Virus record (IMG/VR): IMGVR_UViG_3300046009_005103
Location: 1-21,872 of that record
DNA: 21,872 bases
Strand: one strand, 5' to 3'
Source of the DNA: a virus
Below, piece by piece: positions 5,196-11,427 of this stretch. Within the stretch, counting starts at the first letter, position 1, and each line of letters opens with the position of its first letter. Below the pieces are notes generated by a model, which worked only from the letters and a program-made list of their open reading frames with translations, searched no databases and was not told where the DNA came from. A program made the translations under genes and the position numbers.

Positions 5196-7111
5196 TTTCC
5201 ATATCTCTCTAATGTTGATACACCAACCGCTAAGGGTAATCCTTCTGCCCACGCAGGGGCGCTACACATCACGGTTTCCAAGTCTTGCGCGGCTGTCGCC
5301 GCGTCTTCTTTTTTCACTTCTAGCACAATCTCGTCGTGAACATGAAGCACGACATTATGCTCGATTCGACGCAAAGCGTCACGAAGTAAATCATTTGCAA
5401 TCGCCTGTGTAATATTCTCACAAGCAAGTCCAGCCCATAGCCTAGCTCGCGGCCATTCGACTGCATCAGCAGCGGGTTTCCACGCCGCCTTAGCGTAAGA
5501 TACCGACCCGTCTTCAATATATGCTGACGGATAACACAGCACCCGACCAGACGGCAGGGCGTACCACAAATTCACACCGTCAAACAGATACGTCACGCGA
5601 CCAGCGGTAAACTCACGCCCCTTATGGCGCATGGCGCACATATATGCCCGCTCAAGCTCACCCCAATACTGCACCGCCCATGAGTTACTGCGACGCCACG
5701 CGTCAACGGTACGTTTAGCTTCAGCTTCAGGCAGTGAAATGCCGTAGGCTTTACCCATCGCGCCAAACGCGCCCGCGCCACCCATATAGCCGCACGACAG
5801 AATAGCGACTTTACCAATCTGACGTTGGTCAGGCGTTATCATATCCATTGGACGATTAAAGATACCAGCAGCGGCACGGACGTAAATGTCCTCGCCACTG
5901 CGAAACACGTTAAGCACATCTTCACTGCCATGCTGCAAACTCGCCCAAGGCGTCACACGCGCTTCAATACCTGCCCAATCTGCTACCACGAAAACATTAC
6001 CGACGGCAGGCATCAGCGCAGGGCGAAGCATACCCTTTAAAACGTCAGTAACACGCTTGCCATGCACCGGAACAATGTCACGCCCAACGACCATATCATC
6101 ACGCACCCGTTGTGGCTCTTTAGCGCATTTACGCGTGAAGTTATGCACCTGCGCACCGTACGACGACGCTCGGCCAGTCGCACTGCCACCATTGAACACA
6201 AACGCGCCACGCACACGATGGTCTTCAAAATCTGCAAGAGAAAGCAAACGACTAAACTTCGCCACAGACGACGCCCACAAATCATCAGCGCACTGAATAA
6301 CCTCCGCAACGTGCGGTGGAATTTCCTCAAGGTTGTCCATCAATAGCAAATTAGCGCGAACGCTTTTGTCAATGGAATACTTCTCACCGTTCCACATCAG
6401 CGCTCGTGCAGACTCACCAACACGCTCAAGCACCCACTCACGCATCTTCGGTGAACGAACAGACTTAATTGCTCCGTCAGTTAGCTCCACGACGCGAGAT
6501 TGGATTTCCTCAAGCTCAACACTGGCATAACGCATCGCGGCGCGGCACAAGTCAACGTCCACAAGAACGCCCGCGTCGTTAATGCGCTCGTTGACGTGAT
6601 AGTCTAGTAGCTCACTATCTGTCAACTGACGCAGTGCAGTAGACACGGCTCGCATGGTTCTCACGTCTTGACGACAATACTCAATAAGCTCAGGCAACAG
6701 CTTGGTGTTGAAAGGAGGAGTACAGCACTGCTTGACCAGCATCTTGCCACGATGGTCTTTGCGCATCTCGCTAGAGATAGCACGACCAACATCTTCAAGA
6801 CTGCCCGGAAGGCAATTTGCTCGTGCTTGCACAGCCGTGCAGTAAAACTGCTCCAACTTAAAATCTATCTGTAGAACGTACCAGAATATTAAACGCTCAA
6901 ACGCGGCGTTATGCGCCCGTATCTGACCCGTGAAGTTGCGAACGTTGTCAGGAAATGGCATATCAGGCGTCCATGTTTGCACGTCTTCATCATCAAAGGC
7001 GTAGCACATACACAGCACGTCAGTGGTCAAATCTTGCGCGTAATTGTAAACGCCATGTTTAGGCAAGTCACATTCGCTTTTTGTTTCGAAATCGATATAA
7101 AGTATAGGCAT
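5192..7111 (-). CDS. Family A DNA polymerase with 3'-5' exonuclease domain
   Basis: A 639-aa phage replicative polymerase. The exonuclease has motif I YIDFETK (D7, E9), motif II AHNAAFER (N68, E72; Glu replaces the usual Asp) and motif III YCRQD (Y145, D149). The polymerase has TGRASSYGAQ (312-321), motif A VADWAGIEAR (D378, E383), motif B RQIGK...GY (R430, K434, Y442) and motif C VHDE (591-594). Leu438 occupies the position equivalent to F762 of E. coli Pol I by my alignment. There is no 5' nuclease domain, as usual for phage enzymes. It overlaps the primase-helicase by ATGA. Its start codon directly follows the U-tract of an intrinsic-terminator hairpin, with the Shine-Dalgarno sequence on the far side (see separate entry), so expression may be attenuated or structure-dependent. 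Confidence 0.95.
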   Translation of the reverse strand: MPILYIDFETKSECDLPKHGVYNYAQDLTTDVLCMCYAFDDEDVQTWTPDMPFPDNVRNFTGQIRAHNAAFERLIFWYVLQIDFKLEQFYCTAVQARANCLPGSLEDVGRAISSEMRKDHRGKMLVKQCCTPPFNTKLLPELIEYCRQDVRTMRAVSTALRQLTDSELLDYHVNERINDAGVLVDVDLCRAAMRYASVELEEIQSRVVELTDGAIKSVRSPKMREWVLERVGESARALMWNGEKYSIDKSVRANLLLMDNLEEIPPHVAEVIQCADDLWASSVAKFSRLLSLADFEDHRVRGAFVFNGGSATGRASSYGAQVHNFTRKCAKEPQRVRDDMVVGRDIVPVHGKRVTDVLKGMLRPALMPAVGNVFVVADWAGIEARVTPWASLQHGSEDVLNVFRSGEDIYVRAAAGIFNRPMDMITPDQRQIGKVAILSCGYMGGAGAFGAMGKAYGISLPEAEAKRTVDAWRRSNSWAVQYWGELERAYMCAMRHKGREFTAGRVTYLFDGVNLWYALPSGRVLCYPSAYIEDGSVSYAKAAWKPAADAVEWPRARLWAGLACENITQAIANDLLRDALRRIEHNVVLHVHDEIVLEVKKEDAATAAQDLETVMCSAPAWAEGLPLAVGVSTLERYGK

Positions 7112-7145
7112 AAAAAAAGGCGGCTTTTTAGCCGCCCTTCTCCTT
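7112..7145 (-). terminator. Terminator hairpin lying between the Shine-Dalgarno and the ATG of the polymerase gene
   Basis: On the minus strand the order is AAGGAG (7145-7140), three bases, a 7-bp stem GGCGGCT/AGCCGCC with a 4-nt loop (7136-7119), seven T residues (7118-7112), then the polymerase ATG at 7111. The hairpin plus T7 is a textbook intrinsic terminator within the operon. The Shine-Dalgarno is 28 nt from the ATG in linear distance, but only 10 nt if the folded hairpin is looped out. It may cut polymerase transcription relative to the upstream gene and, when read through, help position the ribosome. Confidence 0.85.
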
Positions 7146-7150
7146 ATCGG

Positions 7151-7795
7151 TTATGCGCGTCTGCGGCGGGTGGCAGGCGCGTCATCTTCGATGACTTCTT
7201 GAGGTGTGTCTTCTGAAGGTTCGCCGTCAAGGCTAATCCACTGCACAATGTCAAACATCGGCGTGTAGATACGCCCGTAGGCTTTGTGCTGATAGTGTTC
7301 TTTACCAAGAGATACAACAGCAACAGGTTTAGTTTGGTCTGTTTCTACTTGGTTGGCAATGTTTACGGCTAGTGTTTGCACGGCGCGTTTACCGCCCACG
7401 CTGGTGACTGTGTAGCGTACTTCTTCACCTTTGTCTTCACCATCGATACATTTGAGGGAAAATCCCACTTGCGTTTCCCAACCGCGTTTAGCGGCGGCAG
7501 GCGCAGGCTCAACTTGTGGCAATGGCTCAGTCACGCTAACCATTTTCTCACCTAACACTTCACCTTCACCCCATGCAATAAAACCGTGCGTGAAACTAAA
7601 AGGGTTAACTGCCCACACGCTATCGTTGTCCACTTCAGTTTCAGACGCGCCATATACCCAGTGACCTGTTCTGTCCATTTTAAGGATAGTCACGCCACCT
7701 GCGCTGTTGGTGTCAGTCTGAATGTTACGAAGTGCAGTAGAGATGCTGTTAACGGCTGGAAGGTTGGCGTTGCCAAATACAGATACGTTGTTCAT
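7151..7795 (-). CDS. Putative single-stranded DNA-binding protein (by context)
   Basis: A 214-aa protein between the DUF2800-type nuclease and the polymerase, the slot where related phage replication modules carry an ssDNA-binding protein. It is strand-rich and aromatic in the middle (GHWVYGA, VWAVNPFSFTHGFIAWGEGE, LGEKMVSVTEPLP). A Pro/Ala linker (PQVEPAPAAAK) separates this from a second part (GWETQVGFSLKCIDG ... FDIVQWISLDG). The tail is acidic (EPSEDTPQEVIEDDAP) and then switches to TRRRRA. An acidic tail is common in ssDNA-binding proteins, but the basic end is atypical. I cannot assign it to DUF2815 with confidence. It has a good ribosome binding site (AAAGG) 12 bp behind the previous gene. 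Confidence 0.65.
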   Translation of the reverse strand: MNNVSVFGNANLPAVNSISTALRNIQTDTNSAGGVTILKMDRTGHWVYGASETEVDNDSVWAVNPFSFTHGFIAWGEGEVLGEKMVSVTEPLPQVEPAPAAAKRGWETQVGFSLKCIDGEDKGEEVRYTVTSVGGKRAVQTLAVNIANQVETDQTKPVAVVSLGKEHYQHKAYGRIYTPMFDIVQWISLDGEPSEDTPQEVIEDDAPATRRRRA

Positions 7796-7807
7796 TTTAG
7801 ATTACCT

Positions 7808-8926
7808 TTAAAGTTTATTGAGGGCGTTTGTTAATTGTTGCCCGATTAATAAGACAGTAGGGCGCGGGTCAGATTCGTGCGCCATTGTACTGCCAGAAGA
7901 TACCACTGCGACAACATCATCCGGCATGGGCAGTTTCAGAGCCTTTAATTTCTTCTCTGCTTGCGCCGGCGAAACCAATTTGGAATCGTAGATGTCATCA
8001 TTTGTCAGACCAAGAGCCAAAAGCGATTCGACTGCTTGCGCCTCATTAGTCCATTTTCTTGTTCCCCGCTTTGCAACAAGTTTGTAGTTTGGGACAGGTT
8101 TGCCCGCTTCAAGCATTTGAAACGCTAATGCTCTCAAATCGGTAATCCATTGTTCCAGAATTTCAGCTTGTTGTAAATAGTTTGCAATAGATTCTGCATC
8201 AATATTATCTAGCGTTGCTTTAAGCGCCCTATCTACCTCACCTGTCATTAACGGACAAGTTGGTTTAGCCGCGCACCACTTGCAGTGTTTGCCACTGGCT
8301 AACGGTGCATCAGGTGTTTCAGACAAATCGATAGCTTTCTTGAGCGTTTTCTCAAACTCACGAATGCGTTTAGCATTAGTTTTCCAGCGCTTAACGGACG
8401 GGGGCTGAACAATCACAAGCTCAATAGACGCCGCGCCATCAAACACCCATTCTAGCCCTTTTGTGCGCATAGCGGCGGCGGCGTAGAACATGAGCTGCTC
8501 GTTTTCTTCTACTTCCACGCTAACGCCACTGCCAAATTTCCAATCTAGGATAACAGCGCGGTCCCCAAGTCTACCGATAAGGTCAACGCTACCAAACACG
8601 TCAGGCAAGAAATCACCGTAGCTTACATTAGCTTCAACGGTAAACTCCATCGATTTAGAAGGGTCAAGTTCATCAAGCGCCGCCAGCGCCGGTTCAATCT
8701 TTTCTTTTGCCAACTCAGTCGTCATATCAATGCCCGCATACGACAAACTGTAAATGTTAAAGTTATCCTCAGTGAGCAGTTTTTCCATTGCAAGGTGGCA
8801 AAGCGTCCCTTCATCGGCATACGATGATGATGGTTTAGGTGGCATTTGTTGCACCAGTTTAACACTGGCAGGACACGCAATAACTCGTTTAGCGGTGCTA
8901 CCGCCGGCAATATTTGAATGGCTCAT
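7808..8926 (-). CDS. DUF2800 / Cas4-RecB-like PD-(D/E)XK nuclease with Fe-S cysteines
   Basis: A 372-aa protein with the hallmarks of the RecB/Cas4 nuclease superfamily. EGTLCH (39-44) supplies the first motif and H44, VFGSVD (110-115) gives D115, ILDWKFG (126-132) gives D128 and K130, and EQLMFYA (143-149) is the QxxxY motif. Cys18 with C215, C218 and C224 (HCKWCAAKPTC) would bind a 4Fe-4S cluster, as in Cas4 and AddB. Such proteins are thought to process DNA ends during phage recombination and replication; the exact role of DUF2800 is not established. It begins in an ATGA overlap with the 38-aa gene upstream and precedes the ssDNA-binding candidate. C-terminal residues 230-372 are helical with no motif I recognise. 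Confidence 0.9.
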   Translation of the reverse strand: MSHSNIAGGSTAKRVIACPASVKLVQQMPPKPSSSYADEGTLCHLAMEKLLTEDNFNIYSLSYAGIDMTTELAKEKIEPALAALDELDPSKSMEFTVEANVSYGDFLPDVFGSVDLIGRLGDRAVILDWKFGSGVSVEVEENEQLMFYAAAAMRTKGLEWVFDGAASIELVIVQPPSVKRWKTNAKRIREFEKTLKKAIDLSETPDAPLASGKHCKWCAAKPTCPLMTGEVDRALKATLDNIDAESIANYLQQAEILEQWITDLRALAFQMLEAGKPVPNYKLVAKRGTRKWTNEAQAVESLLALGLTNDDIYDSKLVSPAQAEKKLKALKLPMPDDVVAVVSSGSTMAHESDPRPTVLLIGQQLTNALNKL

Positions 8927-9039
8927 TTTGTTTCCTTTACTTTTAAAGTATGTAATTCACCAATTCTAGCGGCATTGATTAGCCACGCTAATTGGCGCAA
9001 TAACCCTTGTTGATGTTTTACATATTGCTCTGCGGTCAT
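8923..9039 (-). CDS. 38-aa protein of unknown function
   Basis: The protein starts MTAEQYVKHQQGLLRQLAWL and is predicted to be largely one long helix. GGGG lies 7 nt before the ATG, and the stop overlaps the DUF2800 gene start as ATGA, a strong sign that it is translated and coupled. It shares part of its DNA in another frame with the 3' end of the gene at 8966-9178. No family is recognised; a small partner or regulator of the nuclease is possible. Confidence 0.6.
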   Translation of the reverse strand: MTAEQYVKHQQGLLRQLAWLINAARIGELHTLKVKETK

Positions 9040-9178
9040 TTGTTTTTCCCCAAAAGTGTTTTAAATAATTTCTTACATGGTCTTTATCTATGTCGTACCG
9101 CTGGTTTAGTTCGTCCATCATCTTCACTCGTGACTTCCTGCCGTAGTAATAAAACTTACCGCATTTAGTTAGGGGCAT
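8966..9178 (-). CDS. Small basic protein of unknown function
   Basis: A 70-aa protein starting MPLTKCGKFYYYGRKSRVKM. The ATG at 9178 is preceded by GGAG at 7 nt, better than the in-frame ATG at 9196. The segment SRVKMMDELNQRYDIDKDHVRNYL could be a helix-turn-helix-like helical pair. About the last 24 residues (from GKTNDRR) overlap the 38-aa gene in a different frame and look unlike a conserved protein end, so the functional part may stop near residue 45. It overlaps the preceding gene by 14 bp. Confidence 0.5.
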   Translation of the reverse strand: MPLTKCGKFYYYGRKSRVKMMDELNQRYDIDKDHVRNYLKHFWGKTNDRRAICKTSTRVIAPISVANQCR

Positions 9179-9428
9179 TTTGTTTCTCCAATACAATATC
9201 AGTTAACATATCAACTACATCAATCAGTTCGTCAATTACATGGTCTGGTACGTTTGCGTTATTTTGAAAAACAACAACTTCTAAACTGGACAGCATTTTA
9301 AGTATTCGCAATGCTTGTTCTTTATTCATTACATTTCCTTTTATTTCACGGTTCTCTTTACTTATTTTATGCTTCTCTCTGAATCTAAGCATCTCTGGTG
9401 TAGACATAAAATCAATTGATATGCTCAT
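9165..9428 (-). CDS. First gene of the replication operon, small helical protein
   Basis: An 87-aa protein, the first gene after the divergent promoter. GAGG lies 6 nt before ATG 9428. A second in-frame start, ATG 9329 with AAGGA upstream, would give a 54-aa product beginning MNKEQALRILKMLSSLEVVV. That C-terminal part looks like a compact two-helix domain with an acidic second helix (VPDHVIDELIDVVDMLTDIV). The N-terminal 33 residues are charged (RFREKHKISKENREIKG). Both forms may be made. No family is recognised; its position would suit a regulator. Confidence 0.6.
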   Translation of the reverse strand: MSISIDFMSTPEMLRFREKHKISKENREIKGNVMNKEQALRILKMLSSLEVVVFQNNANVPDHVIDELIDVVDMLTDIVLEKQNAPN

Positions 9429-9458
9429 AACTTACCTCTAATTGTTTAATGAGATTGC

Positions 9459-9487
9459 AGTATATCAAAAAAAGTTTGCAAAGAAAA
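9459..9487 (-). promoter_or_regulatory. Leftward promoter of the replication operon
   Basis: On the minus strand an extended -10, TGATATACT, has its TATACT core at 9464-9459, with a weak -35-like TTTTCT (9487-9482) at a 17-bp spacing. A start near 9452 would leave a leader of about 24 nt containing the GAGG ribosome binding site of the gene at 9428. Confidence 0.65.
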
Positions 9488-9495
9488 GTTTGCAA
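9470..9495. repeat. Direct repeat AAAAGTTTGCAA in the divergent promoter
   Basis: AAAAGTTTGCAA occurs at 9470-9481 and 9484-9495, a 14-bp period. The copies cover the -35 and spacer of the rightward promoter and the -35 region of the leftward one. The first copy contains the palindrome TTTGCAAA. A protein bound here would control both operons together. Confidence 0.7.
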
Positions 9496-9504
9496 TGATA
9501 AACT
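9476..9504 (+). promoter_or_regulatory. Rightward promoter of the VRR-NUC/helicase operon
   Basis: A -35-like TTGCAA (9476-9481) is separated by 17 bp from the extended -10 TGATAAACT (core 9499-9504). Transcription would start about 7 bp later, at or next to the ATG at 9511, implying a leaderless or near-leaderless mRNA. No Shine-Dalgarno precedes that ATG. Confidence 0.6.
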
Positions 9505-9510
9505 TTAGCC

Positions 9511-9786
9511 ATGTTAGAAAAAGACATCGAAAAATATTTATTAAAAGCCGTCAAAGAAATGGACGGCAAATCGTATAAGTTCACCTCCCCTGCTCGTCGG
9601 GGAGTGGCAGATAGAATCGTGTGTTTACCTAATGGCAGTACATGGTTTATTGAGCTTAAAACCGCAGGTGGCAAGCTGTCAGCACTGCAAAAAGTTTTTG
9701 CATCAGACATGGGCAAACTTAATCAAAAGTACGCTTGTCTTTGGAGCAAAGAAGACATTAACAACTGGAGAGAAAATAATGATTGA
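9511..9786 (+). CDS. VRR-NUC domain nuclease
   Basis: A 91-aa stand-alone VRR-NUC protein. It shows E7 in the first helix (LEKDIEKYLLKAV), the conserved SPARRGVADRIV with D34, the catalytic FIELK (E48, K50), GGKLSALQK (53-61) and the end strand ACLWSKEDINNW. This PD-(D/E)XK family is known from FAN1 and from small phage proteins, which form dimers with structure-specific nuclease activity, for example on Holliday-junction-like DNA. It is the first gene of the rightward operon, which also encodes an SNF2 helicase, a pairing often seen in phages. No Shine-Dalgarno precedes the ATG and the predicted transcription start is at the ATG itself, so translation may be leaderless. Confidence 0.93.
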   Translation: MLEKDIEKYLLKAVKEMDGKSYKFTSPARRGVADRIVCLPNGSTWFIELKTAGGKLSALQKVFASDMGKLNQKYACLWSKEDINNWRENND

Positions 9787-9925
9787 ATTTTTACACTACC
9801 TTGATGAATCAAATCTAGCATACCTTATTATGCTATTTTGTTTCTTAGTTATGACGCGCTTGCATCTCAATGCGCTAACTGAAATTACACGTTTACGCAA
9901 AATTATGAAGCAGGTGATGAGATGA
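9779..9925 (+). CDS. 48-aa single-span membrane protein
   Basis: The protein starts MIEFLHYLDESNLAYLIMLF and has one clear membrane segment (LAYLIMLFCFLVMT, about residues 13-26) followed by a basic amphipathic helix (EITRLRKIMKQVMR). The start overlaps the VRR-NUC stop by 8 bp with GGAG upstream, and the stop overlaps the next gene as ATGA. The basic C-terminal side would be cytoplasmic. No family is recognised. Confidence 0.6.
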   Translation: MIEFLHYLDESNLAYLIMLFCFLVMTRLHLNALTEITRLRKIMKQVMR

Positions 9926-10107
9926 AAAATCAACTTCCACATTACCAAAACGGGCTAAGTCAAAATTTACCAAAAGACTTAAAAGGTGTTTCTTATGTAA
10001 TAGGAGGCGATGACGGCTCAGGTAAACCCAATGCAGTGATGGTTGCGTATAACACTTACCAAGAACGTGAACGCCAAGACTGGGCAAGACTTTTAGGAGG
10101 GTTTTAA
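9922..10107 (+). CDS. Small protein of unknown function
   Basis: A 61-aa protein starting MKNQLPHYQNGLSQNLPKDL, with a glycine-rich turn (IGGDDGSGKPNAVMVAYN) and a charged helix (YQERERQDWARLL). AGGTG lies upstream and the start overlaps the previous stop (ATGA). The DDGSGK stretch superficially resembles a P-loop but lacks the full GxxxxGK[ST] pattern. No family is recognised. Confidence 0.55.
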   Translation: MKNQLPHYQNGLSQNLPKDLKGVSYVIGGDDGSGKPNAVMVAYNTYQERERQDWARLLGGF

Positions 10108-10108
10108 A

Positions 10109-10357
10109 ATGAGCGCAACTTTACTACTTACTTTGAGCTTCCTTACTGTCGATACCAACATCGACAAGCGCGGCAAAACAACCACGCATGAGGTAATCGC
10201 GTACACAAGCGTTGCAATACCATACGACACAATGCAAGCGTGCAACAACGCAAAGGAAGAATATAACTTTGCAGTAGGCGCATATCAATTATTTAAACGC
10301 CCGACGCGCATTATTGGCGCAATTTGCAATGCTAGTGCAACGGGGACAGTACAATGA
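10109..10357 (+). CDS. Small protein, possibly exported
   Basis: An 82-aa protein with a strong ribosome binding site (GGAGG). The first 13 residues (MSATLLLTLSFLT) are hydrophobic but lack a positive N terminus, so a signal peptide is doubtful and this may be a buried strand. Two cysteines (C45 in MQACNNAKEEYNF, C73 in IGAICNAS) could pair if it is exported. No family is recognised. The next gene starts within its stop (ATGA). Confidence 0.55.
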   Translation: MSATLLLTLSFLTVDTNIDKRGKTTTHEVIAYTSVAIPYDTMQACNNAKEEYNFAVGAYQLFKRPTRIIGAICNASATGTVQ

Positions 10358-10686
10358 GTTTATTAACAAAAGAACAACTTAAAGAAATACTTTTAATTAT
10401 TGAAGAAGAAGTAAATGTTGAATGGCCATGTTCTATGTTGGAAATGCTCCATAAATGGAACGAAAAACAACCACCGCAGACGGCACGCGAAATGTATCAA
10501 CGGGGGTATGCAGCGGCAGAGCGTGCTTTAAAACGTGAGCCTTTGAGTATAGATTGGGCTGAAGCCCCAGAAAACACTGCAATAGCAAAAGTAGCTTTAT
10601 TTTGGGTAACTGAAGATAATTTGATGCTTGGGCGAAAAGATTTGGTATCAATTGAAAAGCCTGTAAATGGGGCAGACAATGACTGA
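10354..10686 (+). CDS. Hypothetical phage protein
   Basis: A 110-aa protein. An N-terminal acidic helix (LTKEQLKEILLIIEEEVNVE) is followed by MLHKWNEKQPPQTAREMYQR and then GYAAAERALKREPLSIDW. The C-terminal part (KVALFWVTEDNLMLGRKDLVSI) looks like two strands. The pattern of a helix pair followed by GYxAA is common in small phage proteins, but I cannot name a family. It is coupled to the previous gene by ATGA and overlaps the next by 8 bp. Confidence 0.6.
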   Translation: MSLLTKEQLKEILLIIEEEVNVEWPCSMLEMLHKWNEKQPPQTAREMYQRGYAAAERALKREPLSIDWAEAPENTAIAKVALFWVTEDNLMLGRKDLVSIEKPVNGADND

Positions 10687-10873
10687 AACAACGATAAAAA
10701 AATACTGTGAGCAATATAAAATCAGTCGCTCTGGCATGGATTACCATATTCGCCGGTCAGGCGTGTTCCCAATCGGCAGTAAACGTTTCTCCGAAGCAGG
10801 CGCACCCTCATTCTTGTGGCGCGTTACCGATTTAGATGAAATTAAAGCGCTAATCAAAGGAAAGAAAAAATGA
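10679..10873 (+). CDS. Small helix-turn-helix DNA-binding protein
   Basis: A 64-aa protein starting MTETTIKKYCEQYKISRSGM. The order KKYCEQYKISRSGMDYHIRR, a short hairpin (GVFPIGSKRF) and WRVTDLDEIKALIKGKKK matches small winged HTH proteins of the excisionase/MerR/AlpA type. There the first helices bind DNA, and a final helix starting D-L-D-E caps the wing. I chose ATG 10679 over the in-frame 10667 because the product then begins directly with the HTH. It may regulate this operon or act in DNA packaging. The specific role is unknown. Confidence 0.65.
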   Translation: MTETTIKKYCEQYKISRSGMDYHIRRSGVFPIGSKRFSEAGAPSFLWRVTDLDEIKALIKGKKK

Positions 10874-11070
10874 AAGATGAACTTTTATACATAGCCATTG
10901 GCGCGTTTCTAATCGGCGCTGTTGCGTCAACGTTAACAATTTACGCAACACACAGACATTATTACGAAATTACCAAAACGACCATCGGCGAATTTATTAT
11001 TCACGATGGGCGCATCTATTCAGTGTACGAAATGGAACGTAACATCCGTGGGGAGATGGTAGCAAAATGA
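10870..11070 (+). CDS. 66-aa membrane-anchored protein
   Basis: An N-terminal membrane segment (LLYIAIGAFLIGAVASTLTIY, about residues 5-25) is followed by a soluble part with strand-like segments (YEITKTTIGEFIIHDGRIYSVYEM). The start overlaps the HTH gene stop (ATGA). No family is recognised. A soluble domain on one side of the membrane suggests a role at the cell envelope. Confidence 0.6.
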   Translation: MKDELLYIAIGAFLIGAVASTLTIYATHRHYYEITKTTIGEFIIHDGRIYSVYEMERNIRGEMVAK

Positions 11071-11201
11071 GTAAAGAAGAATTATATAAGCGCCTGACAA
11101 TGGCGCAGAAAAACAAAAAAGAGTTGAAGAAAATTAAACTTCAACTCCTTAAAGAAATCGAGCAATTGAAGTTAATGCTTCGCGCACTGGAGGAAGGGTA
11201 A
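11067..11201 (+). CDS. 44-aa coiled-coil protein
   Basis: The protein starts MSKEELYKRLTMAQKNKKEL and continues with LKKIKLQLLKEIEQLKLML, a continuous amphipathic helix with Leu/Ile at heptad spacing and many Lys residues. The start overlaps the previous stop (ATGA). GAGGAAGGG near its 3' end serves as the ribosome binding site of the next gene, which begins in a TAATG overlap. It may oligomerise or partner with the adjacent membrane peptides. Confidence 0.55.
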   Translation: MSKEELYKRLTMAQKNKKELKKIKLQLLKEIEQLKLMLRALEEG

Positions 11202-11278
11202 TGCAAATTGATGACTTTGCAGCGCTCATGTTTTACATTGGCGTACTATTTTTAACGGGGTTATGGCTATGTCATTAG
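11201..11278 (+). CDS. 25-aa single-span membrane peptide
   Basis: The peptide starts MQIDDFAALMFYIGVLFLTG and ends LWLCH. Residues 7-23 are a continuous hydrophobic segment after an acidic N terminus. GAGG lies at a good distance and the start overlaps the previous stop (TAATG). The next gene begins within it. The ribosome binding site and overlaps support translation; the function is unknown. Confidence 0.5.
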   Translation: MQIDDFAALMFYIGVLFLTGLWLCH

Positions 11279-11427
11279 TAAAACCCGTATCACCAGTGAC
11301 ACCTGCGCCAACAACGGTTGACTGTAAACATGACCATTGGCGCATATATAATAGCCTTGGTTACCGCGAGTGTGACCGCTGCAAAGAACGAAGACCCATT
11401 TTTAACGATATACGGCACCAAAGATGA
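11269..11427 (+). CDS. 52-aa zinc-ribbon-like protein
   Basis: After a Pro/Thr-rich start (KPVSPVTPAPTTVD) the segment CKHDHWRIYNSLGYRECDRC gives C19, H21 and a C35-x2-C38 knuckle. This matches small phage zinc fingers with a C-x-H ... C-x2-C arrangement around an aromatic and a tyrosine. It would bind one zinc ion and probably nucleic acid or protein. The ATG lies inside the 25-aa peptide frame (10-bp overlap), and its stop overlaps the next start (ATGA). Confidence 0.6.
   Translation: MSLVKPVSPVTPAPTTVDCKHDHWRIYNSLGYRECDRCKERRPIFNDIRHQR

Noticed and set aside
5886-6296. 136-codon rightward frame opposite the polymerase gene
   Set aside because: The polymerase frame holds all family motifs on the other strand, and this frame has the Arg/Thr/Pro-rich look of an antisense shadow.
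9632-9925. 97-codon start for the small membrane gene after VRR-NUC
   Set aside because: The longer start lies deep in the VRR-NUC gene. ATG 9779 with GGAG upstream and an 8-bp overlap is the more typical junction.
9922-10107. Possible P-loop ATPase in the 61-aa gene (GGDDGSGK)
   Set aside because: The spacing and the residue after Lys (Pro) do not match GxxxxGK[ST], and the protein is too small for an ATPase fold.
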